Shown piece after piece: positions 1 to 7,913 of a stretch of DNA of 16,093 nt. The translations under genes and the position numbers were made by a program. Positions within the stretch are counted from its first letter, which is position 1. Every line of letters begins with the position of its first letter. Origin of the DNA: an uncultured Clostridium sp. (GTDB lineage: Bacteria; Bacillota; Clostridia; Clostridiales; Clostridiaceae); NCBI RefSeq assembly GCF_934754925.1, contig NZ_CAKVJA010000054.1, forward strand, positions 1 to 16,093, read 5' to 3'. A model generated the notes under the pieces. It had not been told where the DNA came from and ran no database searches. It was given only the letters and a program-made list of their open reading frames with translations.

Positions 1-783
1 CATAGCTGTTATCCATGGATTAAGAATAAAAAGAGTATTAATAAAAAGATTGATGGCTTTTTTAGACCAAGATATAACCATAATATATTGTGTGGGAAAA
101 TTGTTCAGAATTTTTATAAACAAAATACTGATTATTTTAAAGAGGAGACAGCATCTATATTATCTAATGCAGTAGATATAAGTGAGCTATGTATTACATC
201 TTATTCGGAATTTAAGGATTTAAGAATAAAATATAATATATCAGAAAATAAGATTGTATTAGGATTTATAGGTAGAATATGCCATATAAAAGGTATTATT
301 CCTTTTATAAAAGAATTCTCTAAAAATGTAGACAAGTTCAAAGATACTGTAGTTTTACTAGTTGGAAGTGGAGATCAATTCGAAGAGGTTAAAGAATTAA
401 TAAAAGTATTAAATCTAGAAGAATATTTTATATTAACTGGATTTCAAAAAGATATATATAAATTTTATCCATTAATAGATATACTTTTCTTACCATCATT
501 ATATGAAGGATTACCAATGGTTATATTAGAAGCTATGGCATCTAGAACTCCTGTTATCTCTATGGATGTTGGTGGAATTAGTGAAGTAATTGTGGATAAC
601 TATTCTGGATTTTTAGTTGAAGAAAAAAATTATGCACAATTCATATCTAAGATAATAGAGTTAAAAAATGATGTAACTTTGAGAAGTAAATTTAGTAGTA
701 ATGCTTTTGAAATTATATCAAATAATTTTAATATACAAAAGTATTGTGAAAATGTTGAGAAAATATATAAAAACTTTATTTAA
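1..783 (+). CDS. GT4 family glycosyltransferase, 5' partial
   Basis: Retaining GT-B glycosyltransferase that would add one sugar to the lipid-linked repeat unit at the cytosolic face of the membrane. The reading frame is open from position 1 with no stop, so the true start lies outside the window. The TTG at 88 is internal and has no ribosome-binding site. The visible 260 residues hold the end of the acceptor domain and the whole C-terminal donor domain. They show an SNAVD segment (nt 163-177), a GFIGR-x5-KG motif (from nt 262), an LVGSG strand, and a PSLYEGLPMVILEAM block whose two glutamates (codons 505-507 and 529-531) form the EX7E signature. Donor and linkage cannot be read from the sequence. 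It belongs to the same operon as the downstream genes, with 24 nt to the next start. The family call is firm and the specificity is unknown. Confidence 0.9.
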   Translation, partial: HSCYPWIKNKKSINKKIDGFFRPRYNHNILCGKIVQNFYKQNTDYFKEETASILSNAVDISELCITSYSEFKDLRIKYNISENKIVLGFIGRICHIKGIIPFIKEFSKNVDKFKDTVVLLVGSGDQFEEVKELIKVLNLEEYFILTGFQKDIYKFYPLIDILFLPSLYEGLPMVILEAMASRTPVISMDVGGISEVIVDNYSGFLVEEKNYAQFISKIIELKNDVTLRSKFSSNAFEIISNNFNIQKYCENVEKIYKNFI

Positions 784-795
784 AAGATAAGATAT

Positions 796-800
796 GGGGG
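796..800 (+). promoter_or_regulatory. Ribosome-binding site for the GTG start of the ketoisomerase gene
   Basis: A GGGGG run sits 7 nt before the GTG at 808. The next in-frame ATG (826) has only a weak AGGA 4 nt upstream. Starting at 808 also gives an N-terminus of the length I recall for known 3,4-ketoisomerases, so GTG is preferred. Confidence 0.65.
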
Positions 801-807
801 TATATAA

Positions 808-1215
808 GTGCTAAATTCAGGAATAATGAAGTTTAAGAGAGTTGAAGGTAAGTATGGAAATTTAGTTCCTATTGAAGGAGGTAGAGATATTCCATTTGAT
901 ATAAAGAGAATTTACTACATAACTGATGTTGAAAGTGATATTGCAAGAGGATTTCATTCACATAGAATGTTGCATCAAGTTTTACTTTGTTTAAATGGAG
1001 AGGTTAAGATAAAGCTTAAAACTCCATTTGAAGAAGAAGTGATTCAATTAAAAAATGATTCGCGTGGCTTGTATATAGGACCAATGATATGGAGAGAAAT
1101 GTATGATTTCTCAGAAAATGCAGTTTTATTAGTTTTAGCTTCTGATAATTATAGTGAAGATGATTATATAAGAAATTATGATTTTTATTTAGATGAAGCA
1201 AATAAATTATTTTAG
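808..1215 (+). CDS. qdtA: dTDP-4-oxo-6-deoxyglucose 3,4-ketoisomerase, QdtA/FdtA cupin family
   Basis: Cupin-fold isomerase that moves the keto group of dTDP-4-keto-6-deoxyglucose from C4 to C3, preparing it for C3 amination. The 135-residue length is usual for the family. Diagnostic stretches are RGFHSHR (residues 48-53ff) with the paired catalytic-site histidines H50 and H52, then QVLLCLNGEVKI, GLYIGPMIW and ASDNYSEDDYIRNYDFY. Product stereochemistry: from memory of mutagenesis work, QdtA (gluco product, Qui3N) has Tyr17 and Arg97, while FdtA (galacto product, Fuc3N) has Arg and His at those sites. By my alignment this protein has Tyr16 and Arg96, which favours QdtA. The GTG start at 808 is chosen for its GGGGG site. 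The stop overlaps the Shine-Dalgarno sequence of the aminotransferase gene, its expected partner. The family is near certain and the QdtA subtype is an inference. Confidence 0.9.
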   Translation: MLNSGIMKFKRVEGKYGNLVPIEGGRDIPFDIKRIYYITDVESDIARGFHSHRMLHQVLLCLNGEVKIKLKTPFEEEVIQLKNDSRGLYIGPMIWREMYDFSENAVLLVLASDNYSEDDYIRNYDFYLDEANKLF

Positions 1216-1226
1216 GAGGCAATAGA

Positions 1227-2312
1227 ATGAGAATTCCATTTGTTAGTTTTGAAGAAATGCATAGCCTTATAAAGAATGAATTAGAGTGTGCATTTAGAGA
1301 AGTTTTAAATTCTAATTGGTTCATTAAGGGTAAGTTTTTAGCGGAGTTTGAAAAAAAGTTTGCTGATTATTGTGGTGCTAAAAAATGTATAGGTTGTGGA
1401 AATGGATTAGATGCCTTAAGTCTGATATTAAAAGCTTATAATATTAGTGATGGAGATGAAGTGATAATACCTGCAAATACATTTATAGCTACTGCTTTAG
1501 CTGTATCTTATGTAGGGGCAACACCGGTATTAGTTGATAATAATGATTTTTATAATATCGATGTGGAATTAATAGAGAAGGCTATTACAGATAAGACGAA
1601 GGCGATAATTGCAGTACACCTATATGGTATGCCAGCTGATATGGATCCTATAAATGAAATTGCAAGTAAGTATGGATTAGTAGTTATAGAAGATGCGGCA
1701 CAAGCTCATGGAGCTATATATAAAGGGAAAAAGGTAGGAACGTTAGGTGATGCAGCTGCATTTAGTTTTTATCCAGGTAAAAATTTAGGTGCTCTAGGTG
1801 ATGGTGGAGCCGTAGTTACAAATAATGAAGAGATAGCAGAAAAAATTAGGAATCTAGGCAATTATGGATCAAGTAAGAAGTATGTTCATGAATTTAAAGG
1901 AGTAAATTCTAGATTAGATGAAATGCAAGCAGCATTTTTAAATATTAAATTAAATCATCTAGATGATTGGAATAATTCAAGAAAGGAAATTGCTAAATAT
2001 TATTTAGCAAATATCACAAATCAAAAAGTTAAATTGCCACAATTGATAAATGAAATTGAAACTGTATGGCACTTATTTGTAGTAAGAGTTGAAAATAGAG
2101 ATGAGTTTATAAAGTATTTATCTGATAATGGAATACAAGCATTAATACATTATCCTATAACAGTCAATAAGCAAGATGCGTATAAAGAGCTAAATAGTTA
2201 TACTTTTGAGAAGGCTGAAAAATATGCAAATGAAATAGTGAGCTTACCAATGTATCCGGGCTTAACTGAAGAAATGTTAAGATATGTGGTAGATGTAATA
2301 AACAAGTTTTAA
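1227..2312 (+). CDS. qdtB: PLP-dependent dTDP-3-amino-3,6-dideoxyhexose aminotransferase (DegT/DnrJ/EryC1/StrS family)
   Basis: Transfers an amino group, normally from glutamate, to C3 of the dTDP-3-keto-6-deoxyhexose made by the preceding isomerase, giving dTDP-Qui3N (or Fuc3N). At 361 residues it is full length. Visible family features: GCGNGLDAL (57-64, phosphate contacts), IPANTFIAT (81-89), EDAAQAHGA (155-163) with Asp156 as the pyridine-nitrogen ligand, SFYPGKNLGALGDGGA (180-195) with Lys185 as the Schiff-base lysine, NYGSSKKY, and an HYP motif near 308. The start is the ATG at 1227, 7 nt after an AGGAGG that overlaps the previous stop, so the two genes are probably translationally coupled. 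The pairing with a 3,4-ketoisomerase separates it from C4 aminotransferases of the same fold. The class is firm, and the sugar identity depends on the isomerase call. Confidence 0.9.
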   Translation: MRIPFVSFEEMHSLIKNELECAFREVLNSNWFIKGKFLAEFEKKFADYCGAKKCIGCGNGLDALSLILKAYNISDGDEVIIPANTFIATALAVSYVGATPVLVDNNDFYNIDVELIEKAITDKTKAIIAVHLYGMPADMDPINEIASKYGLVVIEDAAQAHGAIYKGKKVGTLGDAAAFSFYPGKNLGALGDGGAVVTNNEEIAEKIRNLGNYGSSKKYVHEFKGVNSRLDEMQAAFLNIKLNHLDDWNNSRKEIAKYYLANITNQKVKLPQLINEIETVWHLFVVRVENRDEFIKYLSDNGIQALIHYPITVNKQDAYKELNSYTFEKAEKYANEIVSLPMYPGLTEEMLRYVVDVINKF

Positions 2313-2368
2313 TGTGAGATTTTTTTTAAAATGAAAATTTATATAGAGGATTACTGGGAGGATATTGA

Positions 2369-3286
2369 ATGAATGATATTATATCTATAGTTGTAATAAG
2401 TTATAATGCTGAGAAACTAATAGAAGAAACACTAAATAGTATAAAAAGTCAGACTTATAAGAATATAGAGTTAATTATAACAGATGATTGCTCTAAAGAT
2501 GATACATTTAATGTAGCAAAGAAGTGGTGTGAAGAAAATTCAATTAGATTTGTTAATACTATATGTGTACAAACTATTGGAAATAAAGGGATACCACATA
2601 ACATTAATAATGGAATAAGGTATGCACAAGGTAAATATATAAAAGTAATTGCTGCAGATGATTTATTAGTTGATACATTTATTCAGGATATGTATAACTT
2701 CTGTGAAGAAAATAATTATAAAATTGCATTTTCTGACATAGAAATATTCAATTTAGATAATGAAAATGAACCCCAGTATCCACTAGAAATGAAAGAGGTA
2801 TTTAAGTTGCCAGTAGAAAAACAATATAGCTTTTTATTAAAGTGTAATTTTGTACCGGCAGTATCAAGTTTTATACGAAAAGATCTAATAGATGAGTTAA
2901 ATATTTATAATGAGAAATATCCATTTTTAGACGATTTACCAGCATGGCTTAAAGTAACTAAAAATGGTATAAAGCTAAATTTATTAGATAAGAAATTAGT
3001 TAGATATAGAAGACATTCAGCGGCTATAAGTACTTTAAATAAAGTTAATCCAAGATTAACTGAATCTGCTTATTTAGTTTATAAAAATGAAATAAGACCT
3101 GAATTGTTAAGAAGATTTAATTTAGTTAGAGTAGTAGATAATGATATGTATTATTACTATTTAAGGAAGACTATTGAATATAATAACAGGGGGATAGCTT
3201 TACCATATAGATATAAATTATTAAGTATATTTATGCCAATTAAGTTAGTAACTAAAATTAAGGCTGAGATTATTAGAAAAAAATAA
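2369..3286 (+). CDS. GT2 family glycosyltransferase (first of three)
   Basis: Inverting GT-A glycosyltransferase for repeat-unit synthesis. The N-terminal nucleotide-binding domain is typical: SIVVISYNAEKLIEETLNSI, then ITDDCSKDD (D39, D40) and the metal-binding region AADDL (D97, D98). A later LDDLPAW (187-193) fits the acidic catalytic-base position. The last 25 residues are basic and hydrophobic (FMPIKLVTKIKAEIIRKK), which may hold the protein at the membrane. At 305 residues it is a normal length. A GGGAGGA site at 2356-2362 supports the ATG at 2369. The 56 nt upstream is the largest gap in the window; it holds a T-run but no stem, so I see no terminator. Donor and acceptor are not deducible. 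Confidence 0.88.
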   Translation: MNDIISIVVISYNAEKLIEETLNSIKSQTYKNIELIITDDCSKDDTFNVAKKWCEENSIRFVNTICVQTIGNKGIPHNINNGIRYAQGKYIKVIAADDLLVDTFIQDMYNFCEENNYKIAFSDIEIFNLDNENEPQYPLEMKEVFKLPVEKQYSFLLKCNFVPAVSSFIRKDLIDELNIYNEKYPFLDDLPAWLKVTKNGIKLNLLDKKLVRYRRHSAAISTLNKVNPRLTESAYLVYKNEIRPELLRRFNLVRVVDNDMYYYYLRKTIEYNNRGIALPYRYKLLSIFMPIKLVTKIKAEIIRKK

Positions 3287-3306
3287 AAGATTTTAGGTGG
3301 GATAAG

Positions 3307-4212
3307 ATGAATAAGTTACTTACAGTTTTTACTCCTGCATATAATAGAGCACATACTCTTAATAAGTGTTATGAGAGTCTTAAGAGGCAAACTTGTAAAG
3401 ATTTTAAATGGTTAATTATTGATGATGGATCAACAGATAACACTAAAGAGTTAGTAGAACTTTGGAAAAGTGAAAATAATGATTTTGAAATAAAATATAT
3501 TTATCAAAAAAATCAAGGAATGCATGGAGCTCATAATACAGCTTATGAAAATATTGATACAGAACTAAATATCTGTATTGATTCTGATGATTATTTAACT
3601 GATTTTGCGGTAGAAGAGATTAAAAATCATTGGAATAAGGTAAAATGTGATAATTTATCTGGAATAATAGGATTAGATTCCTATAAAGATGGAAAAATAA
3701 TTGGTGATAAATTTCCAGAAAATATGAAAACAACAACAGTATTTGACTTCTATTATAATAAAAGGTTGACTGGTGATAAAAAAATTGTATATAGAACAGA
3801 ATTAACAAAGATGTATCCTTATCCAATATTTGAGGGAGAAAAGTATGTTGGACTTGCATATAAATATTATAAGTTAGATGAAAAATATGAATTATCGACT
3901 TTAAATAAAGTTTTATGTGTAGTCGAATATCTTGAAGATGGATCAAGTGTTAATATGTTTAAACAATATATTAATAATCCAAGGGGATTTGCATTTTATA
4001 GAAGAGAAAACATGGCTAATTCTAAAGCATCATTTAAATATAGTTTTCAACAATGTGTACATTATGTTTCAAGCTCAATTCTTTCCAGAAATAGTAAGTT
4101 TTTAAAGGAAAGTCCTAAAAAAGTAATGACTTTAATGGCTATTCCTTTTGGTGTGATTTTGTATTTATATATTATGAAAAATGTATCACAAAAGATGAAA
4201 CTAAGTAATTAA
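3307..4212 (+). CDS. GT2 family glycosyltransferase (second of three)
   Basis: Inverting GT-A enzyme of 301 residues. The N-terminus reads TVFTPAYNRAHTLNKCYESL, followed by IIDDGSTDN (38-45) and a metal-binding CIDSDDYL stretch with D92, D94 and D95. The segment QGMHGAHNTAYENID (70-84) resembles the GT2 subfamily often found in Firmicutes polysaccharide loci. An FEGEKYV motif (175-181) supplies the acidic residue expected for the catalytic base. Residues 273-291 are hydrophobic (VMTLMAIPFGVILYLYIM) and could be a membrane-associating tail. An AGGTGGGA site precedes the ATG. Only 11 nt separate it from the polymerase gene. The sugar specificity is unknown. Confidence 0.88.
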   Translation: MNKLLTVFTPAYNRAHTLNKCYESLKRQTCKDFKWLIIDDGSTDNTKELVELWKSENNDFEIKYIYQKNQGMHGAHNTAYENIDTELNICIDSDDYLTDFAVEEIKNHWNKVKCDNLSGIIGLDSYKDGKIIGDKFPENMKTTTVFDFYYNKRLTGDKKIVYRTELTKMYPYPIFEGEKYVGLAYKYYKLDEKYELSTLNKVLCVVEYLEDGSSVNMFKQYINNPRGFAFYRRENMANSKASFKYSFQQCVHYVSSSILSRNSKFLKESPKKVMTLMAIPFGVILYLYIMKNVSQKMKLSN

Positions 4213-4223
4213 AGGAGATAATA

Positions 4224-5303
4224 ATGGCAGTTTTTTATTTTTCATTAGTAGTGACATTTATTTTATCTCTAGGGGAGAGAATACTTAGAAAAAAAACTAA
4301 AATGGCAGTTATCTTTACAATCACTATTATAGCTATATTTTCTATAGTATCTGGATTAAGAAATAATATAGGTGATACACAACATTATATTCATTTATAT
4401 AATGTTATAGATACAGAATATGAAACAATTAAAGGAGCTTATGAAAGTGGATTTCTAGCATTTTTACTTTTATTAAAGAGGATAAGTACTGATCCACAAT
4501 TTATGCTAATTATTACATCAATTATAATTAATACCTTAAATATATGGACTATACGTAAATATACTAAAGACAGTTATTATGAGCTTGGAGTATTTATGTA
4601 TATAGCATCTGGGTATTATTTAGTAACAATGAATGGAATTAGACAGGCATTGGTTGCGGCTATTTTATTTGCAGCAGTTAAATATATAATTGAAGGTAAA
4701 TTTATAAAGTATTTACTTTTAATTATATTAATGATGTATTTCCATAATTCTGTTTTTGTTATGATACCAATTTATTTTATTGGAAGAACAGAAGCTTGGT
4801 CTAAGCAAATAAGAAATTTATTAATAATATTTTGTATAGGAATACTATGTTATCAGCCAGCAATGGAAATATTATTCTCATTATTAAAAGGCACTAGATA
4901 TTCTGCATATGATGGATTTAATGCTCAGGGAGCTAATATTTTAAGAGTTGTTGTTTCGGCAGTACCAGTACTTTTAGCTTACTTTAAAAGAGAAGAACTT
5001 AAAGAGTGGAAATACAATAATATTTTTGTAAATATATCATTAATTAATTTTATAGTAATGACTTTTTCAAAATTTACTTGGATTTTTGCCAGATTTTCTA
5101 TATATACTCAGTTATATACTTTTGTATTGCTGCCAGTAGTTATAGATAAGGCATTTAAGAATAAAAAAGAGAAAGTAATATTATATTATTTTCTTATTGG
5201 TTGTTACATAATTTTCTTTTTTGTTGAGCATAAATTAAGTTTAAATATTATCTATGAAAGTAATTTTAAATTAAGTGATATTTTTTACAATGTAATAAGG
5301 TAG
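4224..5303 (+). CDS. wzy: EpsG-family Wzy-type polysaccharide polymerase
   Basis: Integral membrane protein predicted to polymerise flipped lipid-linked repeat units on the outer face of the membrane. The 359 residues are dominated by hydrophobic segments (about ten, for example 3-16, 28-43, 92-108, 140-156, 162-184, 197-219, 240-253, 267-281, 293-306 and 318-334). EpsG-family signatures are LRNNIGDTQHY (45-55) after the second membrane segment, GIRQAL (138-143), YFHNSVF (172-178) and the downstream ARFSIY (289-294). The protein starts at the ATG at 4224 behind a strong AAAGGAG. It is the only polymerase candidate in the window and pairs with the Wzx gene 6.7 kb downstream, placing the locus in the Wzx/Wzy pathway rather than the ABC-transporter or synthase pathways. 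Topology was judged by eye. Confidence 0.88.
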   Translation: MAVFYFSLVVTFILSLGERILRKKTKMAVIFTITIIAIFSIVSGLRNNIGDTQHYIHLYNVIDTEYETIKGAYESGFLAFLLLLKRISTDPQFMLIITSIIINTLNIWTIRKYTKDSYYELGVFMYIASGYYLVTMNGIRQALVAAILFAAVKYIIEGKFIKYLLLIILMMYFHNSVFVMIPIYFIGRTEAWSKQIRNLLIIFCIGILCYQPAMEILFSLLKGTRYSAYDGFNAQGANILRVVVSAVPVLLAYFKREELKEWKYNNIFVNISLINFIVMTFSKFTWIFARFSIYTQLYTFVLLPVVIDKAFKNKKEKVILYYFLIGCYIIFFFVEHKLSLNIIYESNFKLSDIFYNVIR

Positions 5304-5315
5304 GGGCAGGTCGTT

Positions 5316-6050
5316 ATGGATAAAAATGAGATACCTAGAATTATTCATTATTGTTGGTTTGGAGGAAAAGAAAAACCAGAGATAGTTAAGAGATGTATTA
5401 AGAGTTGGAAAGATATACTTGTTGATTATGAAATAAAAGAATGGAATGAAAGTAACTTTGATATAAATAGTAATTTATTTGTTAAACAAGCTTATGAAGC
5501 TGGTAAGTTTGCTTTTGTAAGTGACTTTGTAAGAGTAAATGCTTTATATAATTATGGAGGAATTTACTTAGATACAGATGTAGAAGTATTTAAAAGTTTT
5601 GATGATTTATTAGATAATGATTCTTTTTGGGGATTTGAAGAAAAGAATTATATTGCAACCAGTACAATAGGTTGCAAAAAGGGAAATAAATTAATTAAAG
5701 AATTTCTAAGTAAATATGATGATAAGAAATTTATTTTTGAAAATGGCCAAGAAAATTTAGAAACTAATGTATCGATAGTATCAGAAATAATAAGTTCATT
5801 AGGAGTAGAAATGAATAATAAATATCAAAAGATTGAAGGATTAGCAACTTTCTATCCGCAGGAATACTTTTCGCCATATGATTATATAAATTGCTATTCT
5901 AAAGCAACTAGTAATACATATGCCATTCATCATTTTTATAAAAGTTGGTTACCTACAAGTGTAAAGATAAAAAGTGTTATTAAAAAGGTAATTGCAAAAT
6001 TTATTGGTGGAGAAAGAATAGCTAAATTAAGGAATGCTATTAGTAAGTAA
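5316..6050 (+). CDS. GT32 family glycosyltransferase (DXD-containing capsular polysaccharide transferase)
   Basis: Retaining GT-A transferase of the GT32 type, related to the catalytic domain of yeast Och1 and to many capsule enzymes. Diagnostic residues: IPRIIHYCWFGG near the N-terminus (6-17), SDFVRVNALYNYGGIYLDTDVE (from residue 69) with the metal-binding D86-T-D88, and a C-terminal HHFYKSWL motif. At 244 residues it is a complete single-domain enzyme. The last 25 residues are rich in lysine and aliphatic residues, suggesting peripheral membrane attachment. The ATG at 5316 follows a GGGGCAGG stretch. Bacterial GT32 members usually add hexose or N-acetylhexosamine, but the donor cannot be assigned here. 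Confidence 0.9.
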   Translation: MDKNEIPRIIHYCWFGGKEKPEIVKRCIKSWKDILVDYEIKEWNESNFDINSNLFVKQAYEAGKFAFVSDFVRVNALYNYGGIYLDTDVEVFKSFDDLLDNDSFWGFEEKNYIATSTIGCKKGNKLIKEFLSKYDDKKFIFENGQENLETNVSIVSEIISSLGVEMNNKYQKIEGLATFYPQEYFSPYDYINCYSKATSNTYAIHHFYKSWLPTSVKIKSVIKKVIAKFIGGERIAKLRNAISK

Positions 6051-6071
6051 GTTTAATTTAGAGGTACTATA

Positions 6072-6674
6072 ATGAATAAAATAAAGAAAATAATTAAGGG
6101 ATTATATACTGAATGTAAGGCAAAGGGAACATATCATTTTTTTAGGATGTATTTATCAAATTTAGCAGCAATATTAAGAGGTTTTAAATGGAAAATAGTT
6201 TATCCTCGCAATGTTAAATCCTCATGCTTTTTTATACAATCTAGAAGTAAAATCGATATATATAGTAAAAATGTTAGACTTATAATTAAGCCTTTAGTTT
6301 TTATTAGAAGAAACACTACTATAAGAATGGATCATAATTCAATATTAGAAATTGGAGAAAAAGTCTTTATTAATGATAATTGTAGTATTAATTGTATCCA
6401 TAATATTAGAATTGGTGATTATACTAAAATTGGCCCAGGTGTATCTATTAATGACAACGATCATAATTTTAGGGCTAAAGAAGGCGATGAAAGAATGTTA
6501 AAGGGCGATATTATTATAGGGAAGAATGTTTGGATTGGAGCCAATACAGTTATTTTAAGAGGAACAACTATTGGAGACAATGCAGTTATAGCCGCAGGGA
6601 GTGTTTTAAAGGGAGATGTTGCTCCAAATACTGTATTCCTAAATAAGAGGGAGAATTTATCGGTAGAATTTTAA
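6072..6674 (+). CDS. Left-handed beta-helix (hexapeptide repeat) acetyltransferase
   Basis: Acetyl-CoA-dependent transferase of the WbbJ/maltose O-acetyltransferase-like class. Residues 90-182 carry the hexapeptide ladder (ILEIGEKVFINDNCSINC, IRIGDYTKIGPGVSI, IIIGKNVWIGANTVILRGTTIG, NAVIAAGSVLKGDV). The expected catalytic histidine is H131 in the NDNDHNF loop that interrupts the ladder. The closing VAPNTVFLNK is the usual end of the domain. About 70 N-terminal residues precede the helix. Two roles fit: O-acetylation of the polymer or repeat unit, or N-acetylation of the dTDP-3-amino-3,6-dideoxyhexose made by the isomerase and aminotransferase, as QdtC or FdtC would do. No other acetyltransferase is visible in the window, so the second role is open. 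The class is firm and the substrate is uncertain. Confidence 0.88.
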   Translation: MNKIKKIIKGLYTECKAKGTYHFFRMYLSNLAAILRGFKWKIVYPRNVKSSCFFIQSRSKIDIYSKNVRLIIKPLVFIRRNTTIRMDHNSILEIGEKVFINDNCSINCIHNIRIGDYTKIGPGVSINDNDHNFRAKEGDERMLKGDIIIGKNVWIGANTVILRGTTIGDNAVIAAGSVLKGDVAPNTVFLNKRENLSVEF

Positions 6675-6677
6675 AAT

Positions 6678-6686
6678 AAAAGGTGA
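6678..6686 (+). promoter_or_regulatory. Ribosome-binding site that decides the start of the GT4 gene at 6695
   Basis: AAAAGGTGA matches the anti-Shine-Dalgarno sequence and sits 8 nt before the ATG at 6695. An in-frame GTG (6683) lies inside this site, and the ATG at 6689 is only 2 nt from it. The 6695 start is therefore the most plausible. Confidence 0.7.
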
Positions 6687-6694
6687 TAATGATT

Positions 6695-7888
6695 ATGAAA
6701 AAAGTATTAATTTCATCTTTTGATATGGAAGTTGGAGGAGTGGAAAGAAGTCTTATTAGTATGCTTGAAAATTTCGATTATGAAAATAACGAAGTGGATT
6801 TGAATTTGTATAGTCATACAGGAGATTTCTTTCCATTATTGCCGAAAAAACATAGATTATTAGATGAGAATAAGAAGTTAGCAACGTTTAGAAAACCAAT
6901 ATCTCGTGTATTTAAAGAAGGTAACATAATATTAGGAAGCATGAGGATACTTGCTATATTTCTTTCAAAGATTATAGCTAAAAAAGACAAGCTTCCTGGA
7001 GCAAGTATAGTTCAAATGCAACTTATGTGGAAGCTATCAGTACCATTTCTTCCTAAGATGAAGAAAAAATATGATGTTGCAATAAGCTATCTTTGGCCTC
7101 ATTATTACGTTGCAGAAAAGGTAAATGCCAAAAAGAAAATTGCATGGATTCATACAGATTATTCAGTTTTAGAAACAGATATTGATATGGATTTGAAGAT
7201 TTGGGACAAATATGATCATATAATAGCAGTATCAGAAGAATGCAAAAATGCGTTCTTAAATAAGTATCCAAGTCTTAAGAATAAGGTATTAGTTATTGAA
7301 AATATAACATCTTCAGAATTTATAAAAAAATTGGCTGATGAAGAGATAGTTGAAAAAGAGATAATAGAAGATAAAAGCTTTAAGGTTGTTACGGTAGCTA
7401 GATTATCTTATGCAAAGGGAATAGATAGGGCTGTGGAGGCCTTAAATATTTTACATAATAGAGGGTTAAAGGATATTAAGTGGTATGTAGTTGGAGATGG
7501 CGGTCACGATAATATTATTAATGACACTATTAATAAATATAAATTGAAAAATCATTTTAAATTAGTTGGAATGAAGATGAATCCTTATCCATATATGAAG
7601 ATGGCGGATATTTATGTTCAGCCCTCTAGATATGAAGGAAAAGCTGTTACTGTATCTGAAGCAAAAGTTGTTGGAAAACCTATAGTTATAACAAATTATG
7701 CAACTGCAAAAAGTCAGGTTAAAGATAATATTGATGGAATCATTTGTGAACAAAGCATTGAGGGTATTGCTAATGGAATAGAAAAGCTTTATAAAGATAG
7801 GTTACTTAGAAATAGTTTATCAAAAGCATGTAAAGAAATGAATCATGATAATAAAGAGGAACTTAAAAAGCTTTATAAATTATTTTAG
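6695..7888 (+). CDS. GT4 family glycosyltransferase, paralogue of the gene at 13137
   Basis: Retaining GT-B enzyme of 397 residues. The acceptor domain begins VLISSFDMEVGGVERSL, with the usual glycine-rich loop at 13-15. The donor domain has VARLSYAKG (234-242; R236 and K241 contact donor phosphates in the family), VVGDGG (265-270) and PSRYEGKAVTVSEAK (310-324) with E314 and E322 as the EX7E pair. It is clearly homologous to the GT4 at 13137 along its whole length: YDVAI-x-Y, AEKVNAKKKIAW versus ADKVKAKKKLAW, IHTDY versus NIDY, NPYPY versus NPYPF. The two probably arose by duplication and may use the same donor. The start was moved 12 nt downstream of the longest frame on ribosome-site grounds. 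The donor is unknown. Confidence 0.9.
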   Translation: MKKVLISSFDMEVGGVERSLISMLENFDYENNEVDLNLYSHTGDFFPLLPKKHRLLDENKKLATFRKPISRVFKEGNIILGSMRILAIFLSKIIAKKDKLPGASIVQMQLMWKLSVPFLPKMKKKYDVAISYLWPHYYVAEKVNAKKKIAWIHTDYSVLETDIDMDLKIWDKYDHIIAVSEECKNAFLNKYPSLKNKVLVIENITSSEFIKKLADEEIVEKEIIEDKSFKVVTVARLSYAKGIDRAVEALNILHNRGLKDIKWYVVGDGGHDNIINDTINKYKLKNHFKLVGMKMNPYPYMKMADIYVQPSRYEGKAVTVSEAKVVGKPIVITNYATAKSQVKDNIDGIICEQSIEGIANGIEKLYKDRLLRNSLSKACKEMNHDNKEELKKLYKLF

Positions 7889-7913
7889 ATATTCAAAATA
7901 AGGGGGATAAATA

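Noticed and set aside
88..90. TTG at 88 as the start of the first gene
   Set aside because: The frame is open back to position 1 and residues before 88 continue plausibly, so the gene is simply cut by the window edge.
1016..1324. Open frame of about 100 codons on the - strand across the ketoisomerase/aminotransferase junction
   Set aside because: It lies opposite two well-supported genes, has low-complexity Leu/Asn/His-rich composition, shows no family motif and is explained by AT-rich codons read in reverse.
2313..2368. T-run (2320-2327) in the largest gap, considered as a terminator
   Set aside because: No GC-rich stem precedes the T-run, and the next gene has its own good ribosome site in the same direction with no sign of a new promoter.
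3620..3946. Open frame of about 108 codons on the - strand within a GT2 gene
   Set aside because: It is fully inside a confident gene on the other strand, with no motif and a composition typical of antisense AT-rich DNA.
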